Source of the DNA: Treponema socranskii subsp. socranskii VPI DR56BR1116 = ATCC 35536
GTDB lineage: Bacteria > Spirochaetota > Spirochaetia > Treponematales > Treponemataceae
Assembly (NCBI RefSeq): GCF_000468115.1
Contig: NZ_AVQI01000050.1
Span: 62,001 to 126,000 of the forward strand
Reading direction: 5' to 3'
DNA length: 64,000 nt
Shown: piece after piece, positions 18,651-27,400 of the stretch
How the letters are laid out: every line of letters starts with the position of its first letter
How positions within the stretch are numbered: the first letter of the stretch is position 1
Made by a program: the position numbers and the translations under genes
The notes under the pieces: generated by a model
The model's input: only the letters and a program-made list of their open reading frames with translations
What the model was told of the DNA's origin: nothing
The model's database searches: none

Positions 18651-20139
18651 AAATACGCCTCGCGAAAAATCGATGCAAGCGTCCTCGACGGAATCGGTAA
18701 CGCTTTCCGTGCTTGCCGAACGTGTGAATCGACGCCTCTCGGACAAATCGCTCGACGACAATAAAATCAAGCAAGTGATAAATTCGTTTTTCGATACAGT
18801 GCGGCGCGATATCCTTGACAACGGCTCGTTTAAACTGCTCGGCTTCGGTACTTTCGATCGGATGCTCGTCGACGAAAAGGAGCGCACGGATAGGGTTACC
18901 GGTGAAACGATTTTTACGCCCGGGTACTATAAAATAAAATTCGTTCCGGTGTCGGCGCTTGCCAAGCGCGTCAATAAACCGTACGAACACTTGCAGCCAG
19001 AAGTGATCGAAGAAGCGCCCGTCGAAGAAGAAGCGAAGCCTGAGCCGGATGAAACGCCGATCGATCCCGCGACCGAAGCGCTGCGCGATGCTTTTGACGA
19101 AATTGACGATCCCGATATCGATCAAGGTCAGACGGATGAGCCCCGTTTCGATTTTTCATCCGAAGCGCCGCCTTCCGCCGCTTCGGAAAATATTCGCTAT
19201 GCGCCGCAGTTTACGCATCATGCGGCGCCCGATCCCTATGCACCCCAGTCTGCGCCGTATGCGGCACCCGACCACTATGTGCAAACGGCGGATATGTCGC
19301 ACTGTTCCGTTTCGCCCGTTTACGATGCGGAAACGCAGCGGAAGCGGAGCGGGGAAATCGACGGCAAAGCGGCGGTCGAAAATCAGACGGTGCGCCATGC
19401 GGTCATACAGCAGCAAATTATCGAACAGCAGATCGTGCAGCAGCACGTGATTCAAAATCGGCATGCCGGCGAATTGCCGGAAACCGAAGATAACGTATAC
19501 GATACCGATTACGACGGTGACGATTATGAAGAGGGAAGCCAGCGCTATATCAGCCGCTGCTGGTTTTTTGCCGGCGTTGCGGTAGTTCTTACCGCTTTGA
19601 TGATCGGTGCACTCGCATACGTGCTTACGCACCGTACTCCGAAAGCGGCGGCAAAGTCCGTGCGTGAGATGCCAAAAACCGTCGTCGCCGAACCGAAAAC
19701 CGTTGTCACGGAAGCGGCGCCGGAAATACGGACAGTATCGTTGCGGATTGCTGCCGACGACAATCTCTACGCCGCCCTTGCGCAAGCGGAGTACGGGGAG
19801 CGAAACCTGTGGCCGTATATTTTCAGTGCGAATATGCTGCGCTATCCCGATCCCGACAATCCGGGGGCTGCGCGCGAACTGGTCGTGCCGTCTAAACCCG
19901 ACAGAGCGATCGACCGGCGCGACATAGAACTTTCCGTGATCGACGTGTACGATTCGTACCGTTCGCTCATTGCGGCAAATCCCCGCGGCAGAGCGGCCGC
20001 CATACGCAAAGAGCACGCGGTCATTTCGCTCATCTGCGGAGAGTCGCTGTACAGCGGCTTTATCGACAAGTACGCGATTCGCTTCAATGTCGAAGACGTG
20101 AGCACGGCACGGGAACAAATTAAAAACGCCGCTCGGTAG
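18640..20139 (+). CDS. Membrane-spanning HU-LysM fusion protein
   Basis: A 499-residue protein with an unusual order: HU-like DNA-binding domain at about 20-112 (LLGFGTFDRMLVDEKERTDR, then VTGETIFTPGYYKIKFVP), an acidic and Pro-rich linker, a Gln-rich helix near 253-273, one membrane helix at about 308-330 (FFAGVAVVLTALMIGALAYV), and a periplasmic LysM-like domain at about 367-418 (LYAALAQAEYGERNLWPYIF, then PGAARELVVPSKP). The topology puts DNA binding inside and a peptidoglycan-type module outside. It is co-transcribed with a normal HU gene. The inferred role is tethering the nucleoid to the cell wall; the LysM part is divergent, so wall binding is not certain. Confidence 0.75.
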   Translation: MPNKNTPREKSMQASSTESVTLSVLAERVNRRLSDKSLDDNKIKQVINSFFDTVRRDILDNGSFKLLGFGTFDRMLVDEKERTDRVTGETIFTPGYYKIKFVPVSALAKRVNKPYEHLQPEVIEEAPVEEEAKPEPDETPIDPATEALRDAFDEIDDPDIDQGQTDEPRFDFSSEAPPSAASENIRYAPQFTHHAAPDPYAPQSAPYAAPDHYVQTADMSHCSVSPVYDAETQRKRSGEIDGKAAVENQTVRHAVIQQQIIEQQIVQQHVIQNRHAGELPETEDNVYDTDYDGDDYEEGSQRYISRCWFFAGVAVVLTALMIGALAYVLTHRTPKAAAKSVREMPKTVVAEPKTVVTEAAPEIRTVSLRIAADDNLYAALAQAEYGERNLWPYIFSANMLRYPDPDNPGAARELVVPSKPDRAIDRRDIELSVIDVYDSYRSLIAANPRGRAAAIRKEHAVISLICGESLYSGFIDKYAIRFNVEDVSTAREQIKNAAR

Positions 20140-20155
20140 CATTCGACATGATACT

Positions 20156-20401
20156 ATGAAAGAAATAACGTTTAAAACACAGGGGACATGCGCCCGCACT
20201 ATCCGCTTTACAAAAGGGGACGACGGACGTATCACGGATATCGTATTTACCGGCGGCTGCAGCGGCAATTTAAAAGCCGTTGCAAAACTCTGCGACGGCA
20301 TGACCGCCGAAGAGATTGCGGCGAAACTTGCCGGCAATACGTGCGGATTTAAAAAGACGAGCTGTGCCGATCAGCTGGCAAAAGCGGTGCTGAGCGAATA
20401 G
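20156..20401 (+). CDS. Small TSCPD-domain protein
   Basis: An 81-residue protein of the TIGR03905/TSCPD type, with cysteines in the pattern TCARTIRF, GGCSGNLKAV, TCGFKKTSCADQLAKAV. The TSCPD domain also occurs at the C-terminus of some ribonucleotide reductases, where it is thought to bind metal; the free form has no assigned function. It starts 16 bases after the HU-LysM gene, with no clear SD. Confidence 0.75.
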   Translation: MKEITFKTQGTCARTIRFTKGDDGRITDIVFTGGCSGNLKAVAKLCDGMTAEEIAAKLAGNTCGFKKTSCADQLAKAVLSE

Positions 20402-20467
20402 TAAAAAATCGATTTTCATGGGTGCGGCGAAATTGCCGAGAGCGGCGCTCGACATTCGGATTGCTCA

Positions 20468-20496
20468 TTGTCAAAAGCCGGGAAATGCGCTATATT
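20468..20496 (+). promoter_or_regulatory. Promoter of pckG
   Basis: TTGTCA (20468-20473), exact 17-base spacer, TATATT (20491-20496). The leader is about 54 bases with TAGGAG before the ATG. Confidence 0.6.
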
Positions 20497-20556
20497 GTTT
20501 ACAAAACCGCTATGAAATCACCGCAGCCGTAATACAGGTATGTATAGGAGTTCTTT

Positions 20557-22392
20557 ATGGAAATAAAAGATTTGAAAAACGCTAAAATCAAAGCGTGGGT
20601 TGAAGAATGGGTTAAATGGTGCGAACCGGACAGCGTCTATATCTGCGACGGTTCGAAAGAAGAGTACGACAGGCTTATGAAAGAGCTCGTCGATGCGGGG
20701 CTCGCGACGGCACTCAAGAAAAAACCGCACAGCTATCTTTTCCGCTCGCTTCCATCCGACGTCGCACGCGTCGAAGCGCGTACTTTTATCGCGTCGAAAA
20801 AAGAAGATGATGCGGGTCCGACGAATCACTGGATAGATCCCGAAGAACTCAAAAAGACGATGAAAGCGCTGTACAAGGGCTGTATGCACGGCCGTACCAT
20901 GTACGTCATTCCGTTCAGCATGGGGCCGGTCGGTTCGGCGATCGGTAAAAACGGTATCGAAATCACCGACAGCGCATACGTCGTGTGCAATATGGACATT
21001 ATGACGAGAGTCGGCACGAAAGTCCTCGACAATATCGGCACGGACGGAGAATGGATCCCGTGTATGCATTCGGTCGGAAAACCGCTCAACAACGGCGAAA
21101 AGGACAACGGCATTTGGCCCTGCGCCGACATGGAGCACAAATACATTTCGCAGTTCCCCGAAGAACGCACGATTTGGTCGTACGGTTCGGGTTACGGCGG
21201 AAACGCTTTGCTCGGTAAAAAGTGCTTTGCGCTTCGCATCGCGACGGTGCTTGCGCGCGATGAAGGCTGGCTTGCAGAGCACATGCTCATCTTGAAATTG
21301 ACGAACCCGAAGGGCGAAGTAAAATACATTACCGGCGCGTTCCCGTCCGCTTGCGGCAAAACGAATCTCGCGATGCTGCGCCCGACGCTGCCCGGCTGGA
21401 AAGTCGAAACGGTCGGAGACGATATCGCGTGGATGAAATTCGGCAAAGACGGCCGCTTGTACGCGATCAACCCCGAAAACGGATTCTTCGGCGTCGCGCC
21501 GGGAACGTCGGACGAATCGAACTACAACGCGATGCGCGCGGCGGAAAAGAATACGATCTTTACGAACTGCGGCCTGACCGAAGACGGAGACGTTTGGTGG
21601 GAAGGCATCGGTTACAAACCGGAAGGTAAAGAGATCGTCGACTGGCACGGCAACAAACGCCCCTGCCCGGAAAACGACAAAACGCCGAAAGACAAAGAAC
21701 AGTGCGTCGCGCACCCGAACGCACGCTTTACCGCGCCCGCACATCAGTGCCCGTGTATCGCGTCGAATTGGGAAGATCCGAACGGCGTGCCCATCAGCGC
21801 GTTCCTGTTCGGCGGACGCAGACCTTCAACGATTCCTCTCGTACACCAGGCGAGAAACTGGAACCACGGCGTTTTCCTCGGTTCTATCGTCGGCTCGGAA
21901 GTAACGGCCGCCGTCATCTCCGATCAGGTCGGACAAGTGCGCCGAGACCCCTTTGCGATGCTTCCGTTCTGCGGATACAATATGGGCGATTATTTCGGAC
22001 ATTGGATCGACATCGGTCACAAATCGACCGAAGATAAACTGCCGAAAATTTTCTACGTAAACTGGTTCCGCAAAGACGGCGACGGTAACTTTATGTGGCC
22101 GGGCTACGGTGAAAACAGCCGCGTCCTCGCGTGGGTATTCGACCGCTGTGACGGCAAAGACAACTATATCGATACCGCGATCGGCTATATGCCGAAAGAA
22201 GGCGCAATCGATACGACGGGATTGAGCGACGAGTATAAGAAAAATATGGCCTCGCTTACGTCTGTCGATGTTGACGGCTGGAAAAAGGAAATCAAAGACA
22301 TCCGCGAAAACCACTATCCCAAATTCGGAAAGCATTTGCCGAAAGAGCTGAGCGAATGTCTCGACGATTTGGAAAAACGGCTGAATAAATAA
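20557..22392 (+). CDS. pckG: Phosphoenolpyruvate carboxykinase (GTP)
   Basis: A 611-residue GTP-dependent PEP carboxykinase, which interconverts oxaloacetate and PEP. The kinase-1a loop with the reactive cysteine is present ([12 protein letters not shown], Cys266), as are the substrate stretch [20 protein letters not shown] and [20 protein letters not shown]. In fermentative anaerobes the reaction often runs toward oxaloacetate, feeding malate and fumarate; the flavoreductase at 2039 would fit such a reductive branch, but the link is an inference. It has its own promoter and is followed by a structured repeat. Confidence 0.97.
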   Translation: MEIKDLKNAKIKAWVEEWVKWCEPDSVYICDGSKEEYDRLMKELVDAGLATALKKKPHSYLFRSLPSDVARVEARTFIASKKEDDAGPTNHWIDPEELKKTMKALYKGCMHGRTMYVIPFSMGPVGSAIGKNGIEITDSAYVVCNMDIMTRVGTKVLDNIGTDGEWIPCMHSVGKPLNNGEKDNGIWPCADMEHKYISQFPEERTIWSYGSGYGGNALLGKKCFALRIATVLARDEGWLAEHMLILKLTNPKGEVKYITGAFPSACGKTNLAMLRPTLPGWKVETVGDDIAWMKFGKDGRLYAINPENGFFGVAPGTSDESNYNAMRAAEKNTIFTNCGLTEDGDVWWEGIGYKPEGKEIVDWHGNKRPCPENDKTPKDKEQCVAHPNARFTAPAHQCPCIASNWEDPNGVPISAFLFGGRRPSTIPLVHQARNWNHGVFLGSIVGSEVTAAVISDQVGQVRRDPFAMLPFCGYNMGDYFGHWIDIGHKSTEDKLPKIFYVNWFRKDGDGNFMWPGYGENSRVLAWVFDRCDGKDNYIDTAIGYMPKEGAIDTTGLSDEYKKNMASLTSVDVDGWKKEIKDIRENHYPKFGKHLPKELSECLDDLEKRLNK

Positions 22393-22414
22393 TACGGTTG
22401 AATGTAAGAATGGA

Positions 22415-22569
22415 ACGGGGCTGTCTAAAAAGCGTTCCTTAAAATGCGGCATTGCAGGAAGTATCAACTTTCGAAAATGCCGCATTAGTGCGCGTGCTTC
22501 GCAACGAGCGCGACAGCGCGAAGTTTCGAGCGGCGCACAGGTTGATACGCGAGTTTTCGGCAGTCCCGT
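22415..22569 (+). repeat. 155-base element with imperfect terminal inverted repeats and nested hairpins
   Basis: The ends ACGGGGCTGTCTAAAA (left) and TTTTCGGCAGTCCCGT (right) are imperfect inverted repeats. Inside lie a perfect 11-base pair AATGCGGCATT (22443) / AATGCCGCATT (22476) and GTATCAAC (22461) / GTTGATAC (22541). It may be a MITE-like insertion or an mRNA 3'-end structure for pckG. Similar end sequences occur at 25082-25127, and parts of the right half recur near 45050 and 55273. Bases 22570-22657 hold nothing further. Confidence 0.5.
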
Positions 22570-22657
22570 AAAATGCCTGTGATCGTGCCGGAATGTGCGT
22601 ACGCTTACCGTGTCAAGCATTGATCAGGTTCGGTTGTATTCACTGTGCGCCGCATTC

Positions 22658-22687
22658 TTGACAGTGCGGCCGAAATTTTGTTATAGT
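22658..22687 (+). promoter_or_regulatory. Promoter of tRNA-Ala
   Basis: Perfect TTGACA (22658-22663), 18-base spacer, TATAGT (22682-22687), ending 10 bases before the first tRNA base. Confidence 0.65.
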
Positions 22688-22697
22688 AAACGAATAC

Positions 22698-22771
<74 letters not shown>

Positions 22772-22830
22772 AAAAAATAGAAAACTAACTGTTATTCTAC
22801 TGATAATAAATTCAACTGTAAATTTGTAAA

Positions 22831-22842
22831 GAACCGACTACC
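22831..22842 (-). repeat. Inverted 12-base copy of the tRNA-Ala T-arm region
   Basis: GAACCGACTACC is the exact reverse complement of tRNA bases 22743-22754 (variable loop and T stem). It sits 60 bases after the tRNA at the edge of the AT-rich strip, and may be a remnant of an integration event or part of a large hairpin. Confidence 0.5.
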
Positions 22843-22942
22843 GGAGTAGTGTTATTGTATTCTTTTGCTTTTTTATGTCTATAATGGGATTTGTGTTGAT
22901 TTTGATTTCAAGAGAAAAAAATCTCATGTAAGGATAAGTTTT

Positions 22943-23158
22943 TTGTATTCATTATTTTTTCTGTTTGTTGGCATTTATATGTCTTATACAATGTTATTTT
23001 CAAAAGTGATACGGCAAAAAAAGGAAAATAACATTCTTTACGCAAAATGTAATGCTTTTCAAAATGCAACTCTTATTCTTTTAGAGTCTAAAGATATCAA
23101 TTTATTTTTAGAGCACGAAGCTAAACTTATAGAACAATATTGTGAAATGGTGCTATAA
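22943..23158 (+). CDS. Small single-helix membrane protein, unknown
   Basis: An AT-rich frame encodes a short protein with one hydrophobic segment (YSLFFLFVGIYMSYTMLF) and a charged C-terminal tail (HEAKLIEQYCEMVL). The TTG at 22943 with AAGGAT upstream gives 71 residues; a longer form from 22865 is also open (97 residues). Codon use is far more AT-rich than the flanking genes, which suggests acquired DNA. I do not recognise it, and it may not be expressed. Confidence 0.35.
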   Translation: MYSLFFLFVGIYMSYTMLFSKVIRQKKENNILYAKCNAFQNATLILLESKDINLFLEHEAKLIEQYCEMVL

Positions 23159-23219
23159 AACATATAAATAATTTATTTTTCACAAAACTTCTGTAGTTTT
23201 TGCAAGGAATATAGCACAA

Positions 23220-23429
23220 GTGTTGAGGCTTGCTTTTTTTTACAAGCAGAGTTATATTTTGATTGAAGAATTCGGAGACGGCAGAATTCTCCTTGAACCT
23301 CGTGAACTCACAAAGCCGTTCCAAGTTTCCGAAAATACCCTCAAAATGATGGATTCAAGCATGGAAAATTTCAACAAAGGACTTGTTTCCGAGCCGATCG
23401 ACTTATCTGCCTATGAGGATATTATCTGA
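23220..23429 (+). pseudogene. C-terminal piece of an AbrB-type antitoxin
   Basis: The 69-residue frame contains LIEEFGDGRILLEPRELTKP and ends LVSEPIDLSAYEDII, which matches the C-terminal half of SpoVT/AbrB-type antitoxins of type II toxin-antitoxin pairs. The N-terminal DNA-binding half (the SSKGQITLP-like swapped hairpin) is missing; in its place is an unrelated AT-rich stretch. Its stop overlaps the ATG of the toxin remnant (TGATG), the usual antitoxin-toxin arrangement. Call based on motif memory. Confidence 0.5.
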
Positions 23430-23644
23430 TGTTTAATATGCGAATGGGAATTCCTGAAATGAAAGACTTTTGGGAATCGTATCTTGAAAATAACAAACCT
23501 GCCGCCGGAAGAATTTTCTGGGTATATGATCCGAACAAATCCGACATCACGATAATCGGTCTTGAACCTCACCCGAATGACAAAAAAGATGCATATCGGA
23601 AAATAACGCTTTCTGCTATGGATAAGTCTTCGGAGCGGAAATGA
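23429..23644 (+). pseudogene. Toxin of a type II pair with internal deletion
   Basis: The 71-residue frame begins FNMRMGIPEMKDFW and then runs directly into ESYLENNKPAAGRIFWVYDP and IIGLEPHPNDKK. In the treponemal toxin-like proteins I recall, these N- and C-terminal motifs are separated by about 50-60 residues, so this looks like an in-frame internal deletion. It is probably inactive. It is coupled to the truncated antitoxin, so both halves of the pair are damaged. Confidence 0.4.
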
Positions 23645-23665
23645 GCTGTTGCGTTACGAAAAATT

Positions 23666-23752
23666 ATTATTCTCCGCAAAAAAATTTATGCCTATGGGGC
23701 CAATAACCCGGTACGCTATATAGACCCTGGGGGTAAGAAAGATGAAAAATAA
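23666..23752 (+). pseudogene. Remnant of an Rhs-repeat core C-terminus
   Basis: Two pieces of the Rhs core signature are visible in neighbouring frames: NYYSPQKNL (about 23660-23686) and YAYGANNPVRYIDPGG (23687-23734), the second followed by KKDEK and a stop at 23750-23752. The intact motif would read through NLYAYGANNP, so a small frameshift separates the parts, and the residues normally between YYSPQ and NLYAYG are gone. In intact Rhs proteins the stretch after this motif is a variable toxin tip. Confidence 0.6.
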
Positions 23753-23903
23753 AATCTTACCGACTTTTATTGGTGTCGTTATTATAAATTTTTGTTTAGC
23801 TTTCTTGTTATTTAGATATAATGGAACTGATTTAGGAATAAAAAACACAATAATTCTTTTATCTGATAATTTGTGTGTACAAATTCCGTACATTACAGTA
23901 TAG
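23742..23903 (+). CDS. 53-residue hydrophobic protein after the Rhs remnant
   Basis: ATG 23742 opens a short frame (MKNKILPTFIGVVIINFCLA then FLLFRYNGTDLGIKNTII) with one membrane helix, ending at TAG 23903. It overlaps the end of the Rhs tail and is preceded by GGGGGTAAG, a weak SD. Small genes directly after Rhs tips are often immunity genes, but the tip is lost here, so the role is uncertain. AT-rich like the rest of the strip. The remaining bases to 24027 show nothing. Confidence 0.35.
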   Translation: MKNKILPTFIGVVIINFCLAFLLFRYNGTDLGIKNTIILLSDNLCVQIPYITV

Positions 23904-24027
23904 TAGAAACAGAAGTACAAAATGGCAGTAGCACTAAAAAATGAAGCATTAAAAGGTTTGTTTGAATGAATTTTACTTTAGTGTCAGTCAAATACCTGCA
24001 ACACCCGTATCAATTTTGGAAGATTTT

Positions 24028-25050
24028 ATGGCCCAGGTAATCACGTTCGGAGAAATCATGCTGCGCCTCGCGCCGGAAGGCTACAAACGCTTCGTGCAGG
24101 CGGATAAATTCGACGTCGTATACGGAGGGGCGGAAGCGAACGTTGCAGTTTCTTTGGCAAATTTCGGCATACCGGTTTCGTTCGTCACAAAGCTTCCCGC
24201 GCACGAGATGGGAGACGCGGCGCTCAACGAACTGCGCAAATTCGGCGTCGACACAAAATCGATCGCGCGAGGCGGAAAGCGGCTCGGTATCTATTACGCG
24301 GAAAAGGGCGCAAGTCAGCGCGGTTCCCTCGTCATCTACGACAGGGCGGGTTCTTCTTTTCAAACGGCATCGTCCGAGGACTTCGATTGGGAGGCGATAT
24401 TCGCCGATGTAACATGGTTTCATTTTACCGGTATAACGCCTGCGCTCGGAGACAATGTCGCGGCAATCTGTCTCGAAGCGTGCAAAAAAGCGAAAGCGAA
24501 AAACATAACGGTGAGCTGCGATTTGAATTTTCGCAAAAAATTGTGGAGTTCCGAAAAAGCGGGCAAAGTCATGGCCGAACTCATGGAATATATCGACGTG
24601 TGCATTGCAAACGAAGAAGACGCGGAAAAGGTATTCGGCATCGCCGCGAAAAACACGGACATAACCGGCGGCAAGCTCGATAAAAAAGGCTATGAAGACG
24701 TCGCAAAACAGCTTGCAGACCGATTTCACTTGCGTCAGGTTGCGATCACGCTCCGCACGTCGCTCGGCGCATCGGACAACAAATGGGCAGCCATCCTCTA
24801 CGACGGCAAAAATTATTATTACAGCAAAGAATATCTCATCCGCATCGTAGACAGAATCGGCGGCGGCGACAGTTTCTGCGCGGGACTCATCTACGGTAAT
24901 TTGATGGGATCGGATCCGCAAAAGACGGTAGATTTCGCCGTTGCCGCGAGCTGTTTAAAACAGACGATCGAAGGCGATTTCAATCACATTTCGGCGGAAG
25001 AAGCGGAAAAACTTATGGGCGGAGATGCGTCGGGCAGAGTGAATCGTTGA
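24028..25050 (+). CDS. PfkB-family sugar kinase, probably 2-keto-3-deoxygluconate kinase
   Basis: A 340-residue ribokinase-type protein. The N-terminal signature YGGAEANVAVSLANFGIPVSF and the ATP-site motif IVDRIGGGDSFCAGLIYG (catalytic Asp in GGGD) are intact. The overall look (MAQVITFGEIMLRLAPEGYK) is that of 2-dehydro-3-deoxygluconokinases, which make KDPG for an aldolase; fructokinase is an alternative. The start at 24028 has GGAAG 5 bases upstream. No aldolase lies next to it. Normal base composition resumes here after the AT-rich strip. Confidence 0.8.
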   Translation: MAQVITFGEIMLRLAPEGYKRFVQADKFDVVYGGAEANVAVSLANFGIPVSFVTKLPAHEMGDAALNELRKFGVDTKSIARGGKRLGIYYAEKGASQRGSLVIYDRAGSSFQTASSEDFDWEAIFADVTWFHFTGITPALGDNVAAICLEACKKAKAKNITVSCDLNFRKKLWSSEKAGKVMAELMEYIDVCIANEEDAEKVFGIAAKNTDITGGKLDKKGYEDVAKQLADRFHLRQVAITLRTSLGASDNKWAAILYDGKNYYYSKEYLIRIVDRIGGGDSFCAGLIYGNLMGSDPQKTVDFAVAASCLKQTIEGDFNHISAEEAEKLMGGDASGRVNR

Positions 25051-25081
25051 CGGCGTGCTTCGCTTGCCGGAGTAAAACATA

Positions 25082-25127
25082 ACGGGGCGGGACTGTCGAA
25101 AAAGCAACCGACTTTTTAAGGCAGCCC
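25082..25127. terminator. Inverted repeat between convergent kinase and mgsA genes
   Basis: GGGACTGTCGAAAAAG, loop CAACCGA, CTTTTTAAGGCAGCCCC form a stem with A and T runs usable on both strands, so it can end transcription from both sides. Its arms resemble the ends of the repeat at 22415-22569. Confidence 0.6.
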
Positions 25128-25138
25128 CGATCCGCACG

Positions 25139-25615
25139 TCACTCTTTTACTTTAAGGCTTTCTTCGAACGCTTTTCTGTCAAACGGCGCGTAAATCGGAT
25201 CTTTCGGCACATAGCCGGCATCGTCCCACAGCGAACTCGTGATCATTAAATCGGCGCTGTAGCGGTTGCACGCGATCGGTATATTGTGGATCCTGCACTG
25301 GCGCAAAAGCATTTGAATATCGGCTTCGTGCGGCTGCGGATTCAAATCGTCTATAAAAAAAACCGCAAAATCGATTTCCTTTCGAACGACGAGCGCCGCG
25401 ATTTCAGCATCCCCGCCCATCGGCCCCGAATGCATGCACGTGATATCGCTGGCGATGCCGCGCTTCATAAAGGATTCCCGCACGAGCGTGCCCGTCGTCC
25501 CCGTACCGAAAAGCCTGTGCTGTGAAAGCATTTCCGCATTGTTTAACGCCCAGTCGACGATATCGGCTTTTCGGTTATCGTGCGCTACAAGCGCGATCCG
25601 TAATTTCCGTTTCAT
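25139..25615 (-). CDS. mgsA: Methylglyoxal synthase
   Basis: A 158-residue enzyme that converts dihydroxyacetone phosphate to methylglyoxal and phosphate, a bypass of lower glycolysis. The hallmark motifs are present: LVAHDNRK, LFGTGTTGTLV, HSGPMGGDAEIAALV (the phosphate-binding and catalytic-Asp segment), DDLNPQPHEADIQ and IPIACNRYSADLMITS. The ATG has GAGGAA upstream. It is transcribed toward the sugar kinase and shares the terminator with it. Confidence 0.95.
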   Translation of the reverse strand: MKRKLRIALVAHDNRKADIVDWALNNAEMLSQHRLFGTGTTGTLVRESFMKRGIASDITCMHSGPMGGDAEIAALVVRKEIDFAVFFIDDLNPQPHEADIQMLLRQCRIHNIPIACNRYSADLMITSSLWDDAGYVPKDPIYAPFDRKAFEESLKVKE

Positions 25616-25649
25616 GCGATATTCCTCACGCGGTATCCGTTACAAACCG

Positions 25650-27389
25650 TCACCAATCTATCGTAATAGTTTGATCCGAAGTTCCGCCGGTAAAATCCTG
25701 TTGTTTTACTTTTGTCCCGTCGGAAACAAACAGCGTATACGCTCTTCCCTTTACAAAACCTTTAAAATCGATTTTACCGAAACTATTCTTCAGCGGCACA
25801 TATACAAGCGGCGTATGTGCAGCCTTATCGATGATACACACGCTTTCGTTTACCGGAGAACCGAGCCCGGTAACTTCGAGCTTTACCGTACCTTCACCGT
25901 ACACATCGTTTTCGGCAGGAACGGTATTTTTTTTAACCGAATCGACAGCCGCAAAAACGTTTACCCGTCCGTGTCCGAACCTTTCGTCAAAAGAAGCCGC
26001 GCCGTCTATTTTATCGGCTGTTTTTTCGATTAAGGTCTTTAACTGATACGGCGTTAAAGAGTGCGCGTTGTCAAAAGAAAGCAAATAGCTTATAAGACCG
26101 GTTACAAAGGGAGCCGCCATGGAAGTTCCGCTTAGAGAAACATAAGACGATGCAGTCGAATTGCCGCATGAAATAATGCTTTCTCCGGGAGCGGCGACGC
26201 TTATCCACGCGCCGTTGTTGCTGAAACGGGCTTTTTTGTCTTTACCGTTTGTCGCACCGACTGCGAGTACACCGGGAAATGCCGCAGGATAAGCTGCCGT
26301 ATAGCGCCCTTCGTTTCCCATAGCGATTACGGGCAACACGTTATGCATAAGCGCGTTCGTTAAAATACTGAAAGCGTATTCCGAACCGATCGAGTTTCCG
26401 AACGACATATTTACCGGAACCGTTTTTTGCGTAATTTGAAAATTCGAATCCATATACGAAGGGAGTTTTGCTTTTTCCTCTGCCGTTCTTGTTGCCGGAT
26501 CTTTGCGTAAAATTTCGACGGTGTTCGTCAAATCCGCCAAAGCACCGTACACTGCCCATGCCTTCCCGCCGCCTTTACAACCCAGCGATTGATACGAAAT
26601 AAGTTTTGTCTTTTTCCACGCGACGCCTGCAATACCTTTGTCGTTGTCGCCGAGTGCGCATATAATGCCCGAACAGTGAGTGCCGTGCCCGTCAGTATCC
26701 CAATTCGAGCCGAGCGGCACTTCGGTAAAAGGATTTCCGTTTCCGATATATGAACCGTCGACAGAAGTTTGAGCAGACTTTGCATACAACACTATCGATT
26801 CGGAACCTGCATTAAAATCTTCGTGCAGCATATTTATGCCTGTATCGATAATGCCTGCAACGACATCTTTGTCGCCGTAGCCTACGGCTTTGTATGCTTG
26901 CAGTGCCTTTGTTATGTCCAAGGCATAGCTTTCCGCATCCGAAACCGGATCCTGCAAAACATTGCCGTCACCGAGTCCTTGCGTACTCGCAACGGGTTCG
27001 GTTGAAGACGGAGATAAAGCAATGTCTTTGGATTCGACAATTTTGGGAGACGCAACTTTATAGTCGTTGTCCGCGCTGAGCACGCCTTTTATCGAAAAGA
27101 CGGATTTCAGCAATGCCTCATTGCCGGTATTTTTATGCAAATACCAATAGGTAAAGCCCGTACCGGTTAGAGAAAGCTCGCCGCATACGTCGATACCCTT
27201 ATCCGTAAAAAGCGTTTTATCAAAACCGTCGGCGGTTTTTGCGATGACAAAACCTTCGACAATATCGTTTTTGTTCGGTTTATACGGCATCGTGCCGGCC
27301 GTAAAACCAGCCGAACCGTTTACAACGGGAGCACAGGCAAAAAACAGAGCGCCGAATGCCGCAGCTAAAATCGCCAGTATCTTTTTCAT
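25650..27389 (-). CDS. prtP: Dentilisin-type subtilisin-family lipoprotein protease
   Basis: A 579-residue S8 serine protease. Lipobox FFACAP puts Cys19 as the lipidated residue. The propeptide-like region runs to about 170; the catalytic residues are Asp182 (GIIDTGIN), His235 (DGHGTHCSG), Asn359 (AMGNEG) and Ser423 (LSGTSMAAPF). About 110 residues of beta-rich C-terminal extension follow. In T. denticola PrtP is the protease of the surface dentilisin complex with PrcA and PrcB, and the same gene order is present here. Dentilisin is a virulence factor in oral treponemes. The start at 27389 has AAGGAG; the gene is 11 bases after prcA. Confidence 0.85.
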   Translation of the reverse strand: MKKILAILAAAFGALFFACAPVVNGSAGFTAGTMPYKPNKNDIVEGFVIAKTADGFDKTLFTDKGIDVCGELSLTGTGFTYWYLHKNTGNEALLKSVFSIKGVLSADNDYKVASPKIVESKDIALSPSSTEPVASTQGLGDGNVLQDPVSDAESYALDITKALQAYKAVGYGDKDVVAGIIDTGINMLHEDFNAGSESIVLYAKSAQTSVDGSYIGNGNPFTEVPLGSNWDTDGHGTHCSGIICALGDNDKGIAGVAWKKTKLISYQSLGCKGGGKAWAVYGALADLTNTVEILRKDPATRTAEEKAKLPSYMDSNFQITQKTVPVNMSFGNSIGSEYAFSILTNALMHNVLPVIAMGNEGRYTAAYPAAFPGVLAVGATNGKDKKARFSNNGAWISVAAPGESIISCGNSTASSYVSLSGTSMAAPFVTGLISYLLSFDNAHSLTPYQLKTLIEKTADKIDGAASFDERFGHGRVNVFAAVDSVKKNTVPAENDVYGEGTVKLEVTGLGSPVNESVCIIDKAAHTPLVYVPLKNSFGKIDFKGFVKGRAYTLFVSDGTKVKQQDFTGGTSDQTITIDW

Positions 27390-27400
27390 CCTTTTCTCCT

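Noticed and set aside
19156..20337. Minus-strand open frame of 393 codons opposite the HU-LysM gene.
   Set aside because: The plus strand has two recognisable domains and an operon position; the minus frame has none.
20518..21744. Minus-strand open frame of 408 codons opposite pckG.
   Set aside because: pckG is unmistakable; the opposite frame is its shadow.
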